Below, piece after piece: positions 19,234 to 29,547 of a stretch of DNA of 64,000 nt; the stretch's first letter is position 1, and every line of letters starts with the position of its first letter. The DNA is taken from NCBI GenBank assembly GCA_027449605.1, contig DAIDLH010000116.1, positions 51,809-115,808 on the forward strand, given 5' to 3'. The DNA comes from Candidatus Muproteobacteria bacterium (GTDB taxonomy: Bacteria > Pseudomonadota > Gammaproteobacteria > Acidiferrobacterales > Sulfurifustaceae). Position numbers and translations under genes: made by a program. Under the pieces are notes generated by a model, which saw only the letters and a program-made list of their open reading frames with translations, was not told the origin of the DNA and searched no databases.

Positions 19234-19728
19234 ATGAATAAATTTGACCTCATCATTCTCGTAGTCGTTTTGCTGTTCACCGCCATCGGTGCGTGGCGCG
19301 GTCTGGTGCGCGAAGCCATCACCACGCTTACCTGGATTCTCTCCTGCCTGCTGGCGTGGCTGTTCGCGCACCGGCTCGCGGTGATTTTCAAGGGGCTGGT
19401 GGATGATCCGGCGTTGCGCCAGTTGCTCGCGTTCGTGCTGATTTTCGTCGTGGTGTTCGCGCTCGGTCTGGTGGCCTCGTGGCTGATTCACAAACACCTG
19501 CCCGGCAAGCGGAGTTTCCGCATCGCCAACCGCGCGTTCGGCGGGCTGATCGGCGCGGCGCGCGGCGCCGCAATCGTGATCGCGGTGTTTCTCGCCGCCG
19601 GCCTGACGTCGTTTCCGCAGCGCCCGTGGTGGCGCGAGGCCAGTTTCGCGCCGTATTTCGAGCGCGCTGCGGTGACCGTGGCCGGCTACATGCCGCGCGA
19701 TATTGCCCGGCATATCCGCTACGGGTAA
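19234..19728 (+). CDS. cvpA: CvpA family membrane protein
   Basis: 164 residues with four predicted membrane helices (FDLIILVVVLLFTAIGAWRG, LTWILSCLLAWLFA, LLAFVLIFVVVFALGLVASW, and a Gly/Ala-rich fourth). The family motif FGGLIGAARGAAIV is present. CvpA is needed for colicin V production in E. coli and for envelope stress tolerance elsewhere. It precedes purF as usual. Confidence 0.93.
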   Translation: MNKFDLIILVVVLLFTAIGAWRGLVREAITTLTWILSCLLAWLFAHRLAVIFKGLVDDPALRQLLAFVLIFVVVFALGLVASWLIHKHLPGKRSFRIANRAFGGLIGAARGAAIVIAVFLAAGLTSFPQRPWWREASFAPYFERAAVTVAGYMPRDIARHIRYG

Positions 19729-19761
19729 AATTACGCTTTAAGCACTGGGGGTTCTCTCTTA

Positions 19762-21294
<1,533 letters not shown>

Positions 21295-21344
21295 AAAATT
21301 TTCCGTCACCCCGGCGAAAGCCGGGGTCCAGGAAGTGAATGACC

Positions 21345-21370
21345 AAAAGCCGCCGAAAGGCGGCTTTTTT
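21345..21370 (+). terminator. Intrinsic terminator after purF
   Basis: AAAAGCCGCC, GAAA loop, GGCGGCTTTTTT: a strong GC stem with a T-run. It ends the accD-purF stretch before the island. A short repeat (GTCACCCCGGCGAAAGCCGG) sits between it and the purF stop. Confidence 0.88.
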
Positions 21371-21380
21371 ATTTTTACCC

Positions 21381-21409
21381 GTTCATCCTGAGCTTGTCGA
21401 AGGATGAAC
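21381..21409. repeat. TGAGCTTGTCGA hairpin repeat
   Basis: GTTCATCCT (21381-21389) and AGGATGAAC (21401-21409) flank GAGCTTGTCGA. Related units are in the element at 43982-44120. Confidence 0.75.
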
Positions 21410-21469
21410 ACATTTGTCGAGCGGCCTGCGGCCGCGTATTACTTGTGGGTGGCTGACCCACGGCAGGTT

Positions 21470-21745
21470 CCTTTTCTTTGCTCGTGCAAAGAAAGAAACC
21501 AAAGAAAGCACGCCCCGGAGCCGCCGACCCCTTCCTGCGCTTCTCGCCCGTCTCGGCGCTCGCCTAACTCGCCGGGCGCATGCACCCGGGGCGCGCCGAT
21601 CCGCGGCGCGCTCGTTCGGCGGCATGGAAGTCCACCGGACTTCCATGAATACTCCGCCTCACCCTCGGGCTCGATCAAAAGTCTCGCGACACCCCCGAGG
21701 CGGGCTGCGATGCTCGGCGGCGGCTACGGGGACCTAAAAAAGCAG
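21470..21745 (+). repeat. Third copy of the ~250 bp TTTCTTTG-headed repeat
   Basis: It carries TTTCTTTG-ctcgtg-CAAAGAAA near 21475, then AAAGAAAGCACGCCCCGGAG, and later GGCGGCTACGGGG followed by an A-rich end, in the same order as the two units at 9668-10165. ORFs here are translations of the repeat. No other gene is seen in 21410-21825. Confidence 0.7.
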
Positions 21746-21825
21746 CATCGTGGGCTTCGCTTGACTCAAATGGCGACAAGTTGAACTATGTATGGCGAAA
21801 CTGAAATAGAATTAACAAAGTTAAG

Positions 21826-22215
21826 GTGGGATACATTCGAAGAACAATGCCAAGTCCAACCCTAGTTACATTGAAACGCCCCTTTCGCTGCAAGCGATGC
21901 GGTAAGTTTTTCCTTTCTGAAAATACCTTGAGACGCCATAAGCAAGTGCACCCTGGGAAACGCAGTGATCGCATTCGAAAGAGGAAAGGCAAAAATAAAG
22001 TTAAGGTTCTCAGTGGGATCGTTCTGGAAGTACAACAAGTGGATCGGAAGCAAAGAAAAATCCAAACTGACATATTCAATGAACAAAGACGAAAAACGGT
22101 AGAGATGGCCAAGCGTCATCCGCTTGGCGACGTTATTGGATCCACCCAAGTGACCCAGTTTAAGTCGCCAAGATCAGATATCAGGTGGGCCACAAAGCGA
22201 AAACAAAAGTCGTGA
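21826..22215 (+). CDS. Classical C2H2 zinc-finger protein
   Basis: 122-129 residues. Near the N-terminus (residues about 20-42) a single finger, CKRCGKFF then LRRHKQVH, fits the eukaryotic-type consensus F-x-C-x2-C-x3-F-x5-L-x2-H-x3-H exactly, followed by HPGKR like an inter-finger linker. The rest is very basic (RKRKGKNKVKV, KRKQKS), consistent with nucleic acid binding. Ros/MucR, the usual bacterial C2H2 family, has different spacing and fold. The start may be GTG 21826 or ATG 21847. Base composition is clearly AT-richer than the neighbours, suggesting transfer. No bacterial family recognised. Confidence 0.65.
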   Translation: MGYIRRTMPSPTLVTLKRPFRCKRCGKFFLSENTLRRHKQVHPGKRSDRIRKRKGKNKVKVLSGIVLEVQQVDRKQRKIQTDIFNEQRRKTVEMAKRHPLGDVIGSTQVTQFKSPRSDIRWATKRKQKS

Positions 22216-22259
22216 CAGCCATTGCATCCAACATCTGAGTCGAGTGGGCGCCGGGGACG

Positions 22260-22320
22260 TTATGACGTTTCCTATTACTCTTTGGCCCCGTCGCTCAACG
22301 CCAAGCGTAAGGCGTCATAA
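22260..22320. repeat. 61-bp palindrome upstream of the DUF1488 gene
   Basis: TTATGACG (22260-22267) and CGTCATAA (22313-22320) are perfect complements; inside, TTTGGC and GCCAAG also pair. It occupies the gap just before the ribosome site AGAGAGGA of the next gene. Confidence 0.6.
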
Positions 22321-22332
22321 AGAGAGGAACAC

Positions 22333-22593
22333 ATGCCTATAACTTTCCAGAAAGTAGAAGTATGGGTTGGAAGCCGGGACATAGTTACTTTCCCTGCGGA
22401 GGTCAATCAAAAGCGAATATCTTGCGCTATTTCTTGGGAAGCGCTTCAAGACCATTTTGGTGGTAACTCTGTTCCACCACTAGACGTTTTTCGTGCAAAC
22501 CGCCAAGCAATTGAGGCAAAGGCAGTGCAGATCATAAACCGCCAACGCTTTGAGCCGGACGGCTCGATCCTAATACGTACGTCGGACTGTTAG
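22333..22593 (+). CDS. DUF1488 domain protein
   Basis: 86 residues. The family pattern is visible in VTFPAEVNQKRISCAISWEALQDHFG and VFRANRQAIEAKAVQIINRQ. DUF1488 proteins are small, cytoplasmic and uncharacterised. AGAGAGGAAC precedes ATG 22333. It lies in the AT-richer island. Confidence 0.82.
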   Translation: MPITFQKVEVWVGSRDIVTFPAEVNQKRISCAISWEALQDHFGGNSVPPLDVFRANRQAIEAKAVQIINRQRFEPDGSILIRTSDC

Positions 22594-22662
22594 CTATGCG
22601 TACACTTGACTATGGCGTGGAGTCGACAACGTCTAGGTGATATAAGAGTAGGGGGTATGCGA

Positions 22663-22992
22663 ATGGACATCGATAAAACGGTTCGTGGACCATTTAGATG
22701 GTTAACCATTGCATTTATATTGTTTGTCGCTTCTCTAGCGGGATTTTTAATAGGCCTTGACCAAAAAGACTCAGGACATAAATTTTCTGAGACAACCGAA
22801 CTGCTGACATTCCTAGCATTGACCATTAGCTGGGCTGCATATCTGCTGATCTTAGGGAGGCTTGCGAGGAAGTTAAATAAAAGCGCAACGGTCTGGGTAG
22901 GGCTTACCTGGGCATCTACACCTTTTGGACACCTTGTTTCGTACTTCATGATGTGGAGTGCTGTTTTTTCCAACAAAGGGCCAAGTGCCTAG
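22663..22992 (+). CDS. Small membrane protein, unknown
   Basis: About 109 residues from ATG 22663 (AGGGGG about 7 nt upstream); ATG 22657 and the track start 22606 are alternatives. It has three hydrophobic stretches: WLTIAFILFVASLAGFLIGL, LLTFLALTISWAAYLLIL and VWVGLTWASTPFGHLVSYF. No family recognised. Low G+C like its neighbours. Confidence 0.6.
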   Translation: MDIDKTVRGPFRWLTIAFILFVASLAGFLIGLDQKDSGHKFSETTELLTFLALTISWAAYLLILGRLARKLNKSATVWVGLTWASTPFGHLVSYFMMWSAVFSNKGPSA

Positions 22993-23050
22993 CATTTGTT
23001 TAGATGGGAAAGTACAGGACGTCCATACATAGTGACGCTGCATTTTCATG

Positions 23051-23077
23051 TTGACACGGTGCGGTGGTTAATATAAT
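23051..23077 (+). promoter_or_regulatory. Promoter of putative small RNA, copy 1
   Basis: TTGACA (23051-23056), 15-nt spacer, TATAAT (23072-23077). The conserved repeat begins 8 nt later, where transcription should start. The second copy has the same two boxes with the same 15-nt spacing although the spacer differs. Confidence 0.65.
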
Positions 23078-23084
23078 TTTGTCT

Positions 23085-23177
23085 CGATTGGCGCCGATTT
23101 GAGCTTCAGCTTGCGGGCGCGATACAAATGCCGCTAAAGCGAGAGTATCCCGCTCTAGCCGCATTCGCGGCTTTTTT
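23085..23177 (+). ncRNA. Putative small RNA, copy 1 (about 93 nt)
   Basis: The unit begins right after a sigma-70-type promoter and ends in an intrinsic terminator, GCCGC-ATTC-GCGGC plus six T (23158-23177). The first 62 nt (23085-23146) are identical to copy 2 at 23880-23941. GCGGG near 23113 can pair with CCCGC near 23149 in both copies. There is no ORF of note inside. It lies between the small membrane protein and brnT. I do not recognise it as a known RNA family. Confidence 0.6.
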
Positions 23178-23270
23178 CATTTAGGTCACCCGCAAGCCTG
23201 CGGCGTAACATTTGACTCATTGTAGTGTTGTATATGTTCAGTATTAGACGCCGGCCATTTAGCGCGCTAG

Positions 23271-23802
<532 letters not shown>

Positions 23803-23844
23803 GATGTTGGGCTTCACCAAGTTCAGCCCAACCTAGATTTTGCA

Positions 23845-23871
23845 TTGACAGACAGCGAATGACGTTATAGA
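23845..23871 (+). promoter_or_regulatory. Promoter of putative small RNA, copy 2
   Basis: TTGACA (23845-23850), 15-nt spacer, TATAGA (23866-23871), just downstream of brnA. Box spacing matches copy 1 while the spacer sequence does not. Confidence 0.6.
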
Positions 23872-23879
23872 TTTCTATC

Positions 23880-23973
23880 CGATTGGCGCCGATTTGAGCT
23901 TCAGCTTGCGGGCGCGATACAAATGCCGCTAAAGCGAGAGTTCCCGCTTCCGGCCGCATTTGCGGCTTTTTTT
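23880..23973 (+). ncRNA. Putative small RNA, copy 2 (about 94 nt)
   Basis: Identical to copy 1 over 23880-23941, then diverging but keeping CCCGC and the terminator GCCGC-ATTT-GCGGC plus seven T (23953-23973). Beyond the terminator, CCCGCAAGCC and GTAACA-TTG are again shared with copy 1, so the duplicated unit is about 130 bp. Confidence 0.6.
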
Positions 23974-24035
23974 ACGCTCGTTGTTCCCGCAAGCCACGCA
24001 GTAACACTTGGGTAAGCTCTGAAACGGCGAAATGT

Positions 24036-24100
24036 CGTCATGCCGGCGCAAGCCGGCATCCAGCATATTAATCTGGATTCCGGCTTGCGCTGGAATGACG
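24036..24100. repeat. GTCATGCCGGC palindromic repeat upstream of metZ
   Basis: CGTCATGCCGGCGCAAGCCG (from 24036) is mirrored by CGGCTTGCGCTGGAATGACG (to 24100). A widespread proteobacterial repeat type; a related half-unit is at 21305-21330. Confidence 0.8.
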
Positions 24101-24136
24101 GCGATAGATGTAGTCCTAAGAAGAGGAGCAGCAGGC

Positions 24137-25318
24137 ATGTCCGACGACACAGACCAATGGGGTTTTGACACCCGCGCGGTGCGGGCGGGGCAGCATCGCA
24201 CCAACGAGGGCGAGAATTCCGAGCCGATCTTCGCCACGTCCAGCTACGTGTTCAAAAGCGCGGCGGAGGCGGCGGCGCGGTTTTCCGGCGCCGAGCCGGG
24301 GAACATCTACTCGCGCTTCACCAATCCCACGGTGCGCGCGTTCGAGGAGCGCCTCGCGGCGCTCGAAGGCGGCGAAAAGTGCGTGGCCACCGGTTCCGGC
24401 ATGGCGGCGATCCTTTCGACCTGCCTCGCGCTGCTGAAAGCCGGCGATCACATCGTTTCGTCGCGCAATATCTTCGGGCCGACGGTGTTGCTGTTCAATA
24501 ATTATCTCGGCAAGTTCGGCGTCGAGACGAGCTACGTCTCGCTCACCGACTATGGCGCGTGGGAAAAGGCGATCAAGCCGAACACGAAGCTGCTGTTCCT
24601 GGAAACGCCGTCGAATCCGCTGACCGAGATCGCCGACATCGCAAGGCTCGCGAAAATCGCGCATGCCAAGGGCTGTCTGCTGGTGGTGGACAACTGCTTC
24701 TGCACCCCGGCGCTGCAACTGCCGATCAGGCTCGGCGCCGATGTCGTGATTCATTCCGCGACCAAGTATCTCGACGGGCAGGGGCGTTGCGTCGGCGGCG
24801 CCGTGGTTGGCAACCAGGAACTGGTGGGCGAGAAGGTCTATGGCTTTATGCGCACCTGCGGGCCGTCGCTGAGCCCGTTCAACGCCTGGGTGTTCCTCAA
24901 GGGGCTGGAGACGCTGAGCTTGCGCGTGAAGGCGCACTGCGCCAATGCGCTGGTGCTGGCGCAATGGCTGGAGAAGCAGAAACGCGTGAAGCGCGTTTAC
25001 TATCCCGGTCTCGCTTCGCACCCGCAGCACGAGCTGGCGAAAAAGCAGCAGTCCGGTTTCGGCGGCATCGTGTCGTTCGAGCTGGACGGCGGCAAGGATG
25101 CGGCCTGGAAACTGATCGACCATACGCGGGTGATTTCCATCACCGCCAACCTGGGCGACACCAAGTCCACGATCACTCATGCGGCCACGACCACGCACGG
25201 GCGGCTCACGCCCGAGCAGCGGGCGGAGGCCGGCATCAGCGACGGCCTGATCCGGATTTCGGTCGGGCTGGAAGAGATGGAAGACCTCAAGCGGGACTTG
25301 GCGCGCGGACTTTCATGA
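24137..25318 (+). CDS. metZ: O-succinylhomoserine sulfhydrylase
   Basis: PLP enzyme making homocysteine from O-succinylhomoserine and sulfide for methionine synthesis. 393 residues from ATG 24137 (AGAGGAG upstream); the track start lies in the repeat. Markers are FDTRAVRAGQHRTNEGENSEPIFATSSYVF, PLP lysine in IHSATKYLDGQGR, and C-terminal SVGLEEMEDLKRDL. purF-metZ adjacency is typical, here interrupted by the island. Cystathionine gamma-synthase-type relatives are the alternative. Confidence 0.93.
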   Translation: MSDDTDQWGFDTRAVRAGQHRTNEGENSEPIFATSSYVFKSAAEAAARFSGAEPGNIYSRFTNPTVRAFEERLAALEGGEKCVATGSGMAAILSTCLALLKAGDHIVSSRNIFGPTVLLFNNYLGKFGVETSYVSLTDYGAWEKAIKPNTKLLFLETPSNPLTEIADIARLAKIAHAKGCLLVVDNCFCTPALQLPIRLGADVVIHSATKYLDGQGRCVGGAVVGNQELVGEKVYGFMRTCGPSLSPFNAWVFLKGLETLSLRVKAHCANALVLAQWLEKQKRVKRVYYPGLASHPQHELAKKQQSGFGGIVSFELDGGKDAAWKLIDHTRVISITANLGDTKSTITHAATTTHGRLTPEQRAEAGISDGLIRISVGLEEMEDLKRDLARGLS

Positions 25319-25328
25319 TGCTAGAGAC

Positions 25329-25397
25329 GTAGGGTGGGCAATGCCCACCATCGGACCGCAATCGGGCTACCTTCATGGTGGGCGATGCCCACCCTAC
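25329..25397. repeat. GTAGGGTGGGC palindromic repeat
   Basis: GTAGGGTGGGCAATGCCCAC at 25329 is mirrored by GTGGGCGATGCCCACCCTAC ending 25397. It fills part of the metZ-lutA gap (25319-25498). A half-copy is inside the coding sequence at 29569. Confidence 0.85.
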
Positions 25398-25498
25398 AAA
25401 TATTGAAGGTCGCATGAAAGACCTCACACGCGGACTTTCGTGATGCGAAGCGGAGTGTGCTGAACAATTGTGAGGCACACGAGGTAGAATGAGCCGGC

Positions 25499-26236
25499 AT
25501 GCGCGTGGGCCTGTTCGTCACCTGTCTCGTGGACCTGATGCGGCCGGGCATCGGCTTCGCGGCGTTGCGCTTGCTGGAAGCAGCCGGTTGTGAAGTCGTC
25601 GTACCGGCGGCGCAAACCTGCTGCGGCCAGCCGGGCTATAACTCCGGCGATCAAAAGGCCGCGAAAGCCCTGGCGCTGAAAGTCCTCAAGGAGTTCGACG
25701 GTTGCGATTACGTTGTCCTGCCTTCCGGTTCCTGCGCCGGGATGATACGAGTGCATTACCCGGCGTTGTTCAAGGATGATCCGTCCGTGATCGAGTCGAT
25801 CAAACGCCTGTCCGCCCGCACGTATGAACTGACCGATTTCCTGGTCAATGTCGTCAAGCTCCAGAACGTCCCCGGCCGTTATTCCGGTTCGCTGACCTAT
25901 CACGACTCCTGTTCCGGCCTGCGCGAGTTGGGCGTGCAGGCGCAGCCGCGCACGTTGCTCGCGATGATGCCGGGCGTGAATCTGACCGAGATGCGCGAAT
26001 CCACCACCTGCTGCGGATTCGGCGGCACTTTCTCGGTCAAGTTCGGCGACATCTCGGCGCGCATGGCCGACAACAAATGCGAACACATCCGCGCGACCGG
26101 CGCCGGCGCCATCGTCGCCGGCGATCTCGGCTGCCTGATGAACATCGAGGGCCGCCTGCGCCGCCGCGGCGACCTCGAAACCCGCGTGCTGCATGTCGCC
26201 GAAGTGCTCGCAGGAGAGAACGGCCTATGCAAGTAA
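25499..26236 (+). CDS. lutA: (Fe-S)-binding protein LutA of lactate oxidation complex
   Basis: 245 residues with two CCG domains: CCGQPGYNSGD (about residue 41) and DSCSGLRELG/CCGFGGTFSVKF (about 140-180). LutABC oxidises L-lactate to pyruvate in other bacteria. It overlaps lutB by 10 bp. No lactate permease lies beside it. The GAGGT upstream is about 13 nt away, so the start is moderately supported. Confidence 0.92.
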   Translation: MRVGLFVTCLVDLMRPGIGFAALRLLEAAGCEVVVPAAQTCCGQPGYNSGDQKAAKALALKVLKEFDGCDYVVLPSGSCAGMIRVHYPALFKDDPSVIESIKRLSARTYELTDFLVNVVKLQNVPGRYSGSLTYHDSCSGLRELGVQAQPRTLLAMMPGVNLTEMRESTTCCGFGGTFSVKFGDISARMADNKCEHIRATGAGAIVAGDLGCLMNIEGRLRRRGDLETRVLHVAEVLAGENGLCK

Positions 26237-27633
26237 CGGCGATGCATTTCAAGCGCAAGGCGTCGGAGAACCTGCGCAATGAAAAGCTGCAAAAAGCGCT
26301 GGAAAAGCTCCAGACCAAGTTCGTCGACGGCCGTGCGGTGGCGATCGCGGAGCTGCCGAACTTCGGCGAAGTCCGCGACGCCGCGGCGGAGATTCGTGAC
26401 AAGGTCATCCGCAGTCTCGACCGTTATCTGTTGCGCTTCGAGCAGGAAGCGACCGCGCGTGGCGCGGTGGTGCACTGGGCCGAAACGACCGAGGACGTGA
26501 ACCGCATCGTGGCCGAGATCGCGCACCAGCATGGCGTGCACAGGATCGTCAAGTCGAAATCCATGGTCTCGGAGGAGTGCGGCCTGAACGACGCGCTCGA
26601 AACCCAGGGCCTGGAAGTGATCGAAACCGATCTCGGCGAATATATTCTGCAATTGGCGCACGAGCCACCGTCGCACATCGTGGCGCCGGTGGTGCACAAG
26701 AGCAAGGAAGACATTTCCGACCTGTTCGAGGAAAAACATCAGCGCCCGCGCACCGTGCAGATCGCCGAACTGTGCCGCGAAGCGCGCGAGGTGTTGCGCC
26801 CCGGATTTCTGTCGGCCGACATGGGCATTTCCGGGGCGAATTTCATCGTTGCCGAGACCGGCTCGGTGCTGATCGTCACCAACGAAGGCAACGGCCGGCT
26901 CACAACCACGCTACCGCGCGTGCACGTCGCCATCACCGGCATCGAGAAAGTGGTGCCAACATTGGAAGACGTGACCACGCTGCTGCGCCTGCTGCCGCGC
27001 TCCGCCACCGGCCAGTCGATCACCAATTACGTCTCGGTGCTCACCGGCACTAGGGGAAAAGATGAATCCGACGGGCCGGAGCATTTTCATGTCATTCTGC
27101 TGGATAATGGCCGCAGCAAACTGCTCGGCACGGAACTGCAACCGATGCTGCGCTGCATCCGTTGCGGCGCGTGCATGAACCACTGCCCGGTGTACCAGAA
27201 CATCGGCGGTCATGCCTACGGCTGGGTGTATCCGGGGCCGATGGGTTCGGTGCTGACGCCATCGTTCGTGGGGCTGGAGAACGCACTCGATCTGCCAAAC
27301 GCCTCGACTTTCTGCGGCGAGTGCGCGGTGGTGTGTCCGGTGAAAATTCCGCTGCCCGACCTGCTGCGTCATCTGCGCACCCGGCAGGTGCAGCAGCATC
27401 TGCGGCCGTGGCAGGAACGCGTCGCGCTGCGCTTGTGGTCGTGGATGGCGCGGCGTCCGGCGTTGTACGCCCTGAGTACGCGCATCGCCGCGCGCCTGTT
27501 GCGCATATTTTCAGGCAGCGAAAAACGGTTTCACTACCTGCCCGGTGTGACCGGCTGGACTGATGAACGCGACATGCCCGCGCCGGCGGGGCGGACGTTC
27601 CGCGATCTGTACCGGGAGAGGCATTCTTCATGA
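26227..27633 (+). CDS. lutB: Iron-sulfur protein LutB of lactate oxidation complex
   Basis: 468 residues from ATG 26227 (MQVTAMHFKRKASENL); the track start 26077 is in lutA. A LUD domain (about 60-290, with KSKSMVSEECGLND and GANFIVAETGSVLIVTNEGN) is followed by two [4Fe-4S] ferredoxin motifs, CIRCGACMNHCPVYQNIGG and CGECAVVCPVKIPL, and a C-terminal helical region. ATGA overlap with lutC. Confidence 0.95.
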   Translation: MQVTAMHFKRKASENLRNEKLQKALEKLQTKFVDGRAVAIAELPNFGEVRDAAAEIRDKVIRSLDRYLLRFEQEATARGAVVHWAETTEDVNRIVAEIAHQHGVHRIVKSKSMVSEECGLNDALETQGLEVIETDLGEYILQLAHEPPSHIVAPVVHKSKEDISDLFEEKHQRPRTVQIAELCREAREVLRPGFLSADMGISGANFIVAETGSVLIVTNEGNGRLTTTLPRVHVAITGIEKVVPTLEDVTTLLRLLPRSATGQSITNYVSVLTGTRGKDESDGPEHFHVILLDNGRSKLLGTELQPMLRCIRCGACMNHCPVYQNIGGHAYGWVYPGPMGSVLTPSFVGLENALDLPNASTFCGECAVVCPVKIPLPDLLRHLRTRQVQQHLRPWQERVALRLWSWMARRPALYALSTRIAARLLRIFSGSEKRFHYLPGVTGWTDERDMPAPAGRTFRDLYRERHSS

Positions 27634-28274
27634 GCGCGCGCGAAAACATTCTGGCGCGGATCGGCAAGGCGCGCGGCCCAGGCGTCGGCGTGGATAGCGA
27701 CGACGTCATCCGCCGGCATCCACGTGGGCCAATTCCACCGCTGGGAAATAATCTGGCAAAGCGTTTCGGCGAACAGGCAACGCGGCTCGCGAGCGACGTC
27801 GCGCCGACCGCGACGCTGATGGATGTCCCGAAGATCGTCGCGGACTATCTGCGCGAGCGCCAATTGCCGCCGAAAGGCGTATGCTGGCCGTCGCTGGCGG
27901 CGCTCGACTGGCAGGGCGCCGGCCTGGAGATCGAATCGCGCGCGGCTCACGGTGACGATCCTGTCGGGATCACTGGCGCCTTCACCGGTATCGCCGAAAC
28001 CGGCACGCTGATGCTGCTCTCCGGCGCGCAGACCCCGGCGACGGTCAGCCTGCTGCCGGAGACGCATGTCGCCGTGGTGGAAAAGGTGCGCATCGTCGCC
28101 ACCATGGAGGACGCCTGGGACCGGTTGCGCCGCGAGCACGGGAAACTCCCGCGCGCGGTAAACTTCATCTCCGGCCCGTCGCGCACCGCGGACATCGAGC
28201 AGACCGTGACGCTCGGCGCGCACGGACCCTATCGCGTGTTGATCGTCATTGTCGGCGGTTCATGGAACGAATGA
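27630..28274 (+). CDS. lutC: LUD-domain protein LutC of lactate oxidation complex
   Basis: 214 residues. The family signature is in GITGAFTGIAETGTLMLLSG and NFISGPSRTADIEQTVTLGA. Completes lutABC, all with overlapping ends, so one polycistronic message. Confidence 0.95.
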   Translation: MSARENILARIGKARGPGVGVDSDDVIRRHPRGPIPPLGNNLAKRFGEQATRLASDVAPTATLMDVPKIVADYLRERQLPPKGVCWPSLAALDWQGAGLEIESRAAHGDDPVGITGAFTGIAETGTLMLLSGAQTPATVSLLPETHVAVVEKVRIVATMEDAWDRLRREHGKLPRAVNFISGPSRTADIEQTVTLGAHGPYRVLIVIVGGSWNE

Positions 28275-28305
28275 CACACACAAAATCATCGGGGCGCGAC
28301 CGCGC

Positions 28306-29544
28306 ATGACGGGCGGGCATCGGGAAAATCTTCTGCGTGTCTTCCAGTCCGCGCTCGCCGCGGTGAACGGTCGCGACTGCGTGCGTGCGCGCCTCGAGGA
28401 AAGACCGCTGCCCGGCAAGGTGTACATGGTGGCGGTGGGCAAGGCCGCCTGCGCCATGGCGCAGGGCGCGCAGGATGCGCTCGGCCATCGCATCGCCGAC
28501 GCACTGATCATCACCAAGAAAGGATACGCCGAGCCAATGTCGTGGCCGGTGCTCGAAGCCGGACACCCGCTGGTGGACGAGACCAGCCTCGAAGCCGGCA
28601 AGCAGTTGCTGGCGTTCGTTGACCGGATTCCGAAGGATGCCGCGGTGCTGGTGCTGATCTCCGGCGGCGCGTCGGCGCTGGTGGAAGCGCTGCCGCCGCC
28701 GATCAGCCTCGATCAGTTTCAGAAAATCAATGTCTGGATACTCGGTTCGGGCCTGGACATCAACGATTACAACCGCATTCGCCGGCGCCTGTCGTGTCTC
28801 AAGGGCGGACGCCTCGCCAAGCTGCTGTCGCCGCGGCGGGTTCTTTGTCTGGTCGTGTCGGACGTGCCCGGCAACGACCTGCGCGCCATCGGTTCCGGTC
28901 CGCTGGTGGCGGACGAAGACCTGCGCCGCCCCTTGGTGCTGCGGGATCTGCCGGATTTCATCGCCGCGGCGCTGAAACACATGCCGCCGGCGCCGGCGCC
29001 CGACGATGAGTGTTTCCAGAACGTAACACGCGAGATCGTCGCCACCCTCGATAACGCCAAGAGCGCCGCGATCGAAGCCGCCAAGAAGTTGGGTTACCAG
29101 GCCATGCTCGAGACCAGCTTCATCTCCGGCGACGCCCTGGAAGCAGGCGCGCGGCTGGCGCAAAAATTACTGCGATCGGAACCGGACACGATTCACGTCT
29201 GGGGCGGCGAGACCACCGTCATGCTTCCGGAATCGCCGGGCCGCGGCGGACGCAACCAGAGCCTCGCGCTGGCGGCGGCGATGGTGCTGCAGGGAAACGA
29301 CGATGTATGGTTTCTGTCCGCCGGCACCGACGGCACCGACGGTCCCACCGACGACGCCGGCGCGCTGGTGGACGGCGGCACGATTGCGCGCGGCGAACGC
29401 GGCGGACGGAACGCTGCTCAGTCGCTCGCGCGCGCCGACGCCGGGAGTTTTCTCGAAGCGAGCGGCGACCTGGTGCAGACCGGCCCGACCGGCACCAACG
29501 TCATGGACATCATGCTGGGGTTGAGAGCGGCAAGTGGGAAGTGA
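28306..29544 (+). CDS. Glycerate 2-kinase (GckA/TtuD, MOFRL family)
   Basis: Phosphorylates D-glycerate to 2-phosphoglycerate; older annotations call it hydroxypyruvate reductase TtuD. 412 residues from ATG 28306 (MTGGHRENLLRVF); a TTG at 28249 inside lutC would add 19 residues. MAVGKAACAMAQGA-like motif, LISGGASALVE, LVVSDVPGNDLRAIGSGPLV and the MOFRL core (RGGRNQSLALAAA, FLSAGTDGTDGPTDDAGA) are present. Following lutC, it suggests a shared carbon-source operon for lactate and glycerate-type acids. Confidence 0.88.
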   Translation: MTGGHRENLLRVFQSALAAVNGRDCVRARLEERPLPGKVYMVAVGKAACAMAQGAQDALGHRIADALIITKKGYAEPMSWPVLEAGHPLVDETSLEAGKQLLAFVDRIPKDAAVLVLISGGASALVEALPPPISLDQFQKINVWILGSGLDINDYNRIRRRLSCLKGGRLAKLLSPRRVLCLVVSDVPGNDLRAIGSGPLVADEDLRRPLVLRDLPDFIAAALKHMPPAPAPDDECFQNVTREIVATLDNAKSAAIEAAKKLGYQAMLETSFISGDALEAGARLAQKLLRSEPDTIHVWGGETTVMLPESPGRGGRNQSLALAAAMVLQGNDDVWFLSAGTDGTDGPTDDAGALVDGGTIARGERGGRNAAQSLARADAGSFLEASGDLVQTGPTGTNVMDIMLGLRAASGK

Positions 29545-29547
29545 ATT

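Noticed and set aside
21383-21784. ORFs of 79-126 residues around the post-purF repeat
   Set aside because: They follow the third repeat copy and share its peptides with the 9.7-10.2 kb region.
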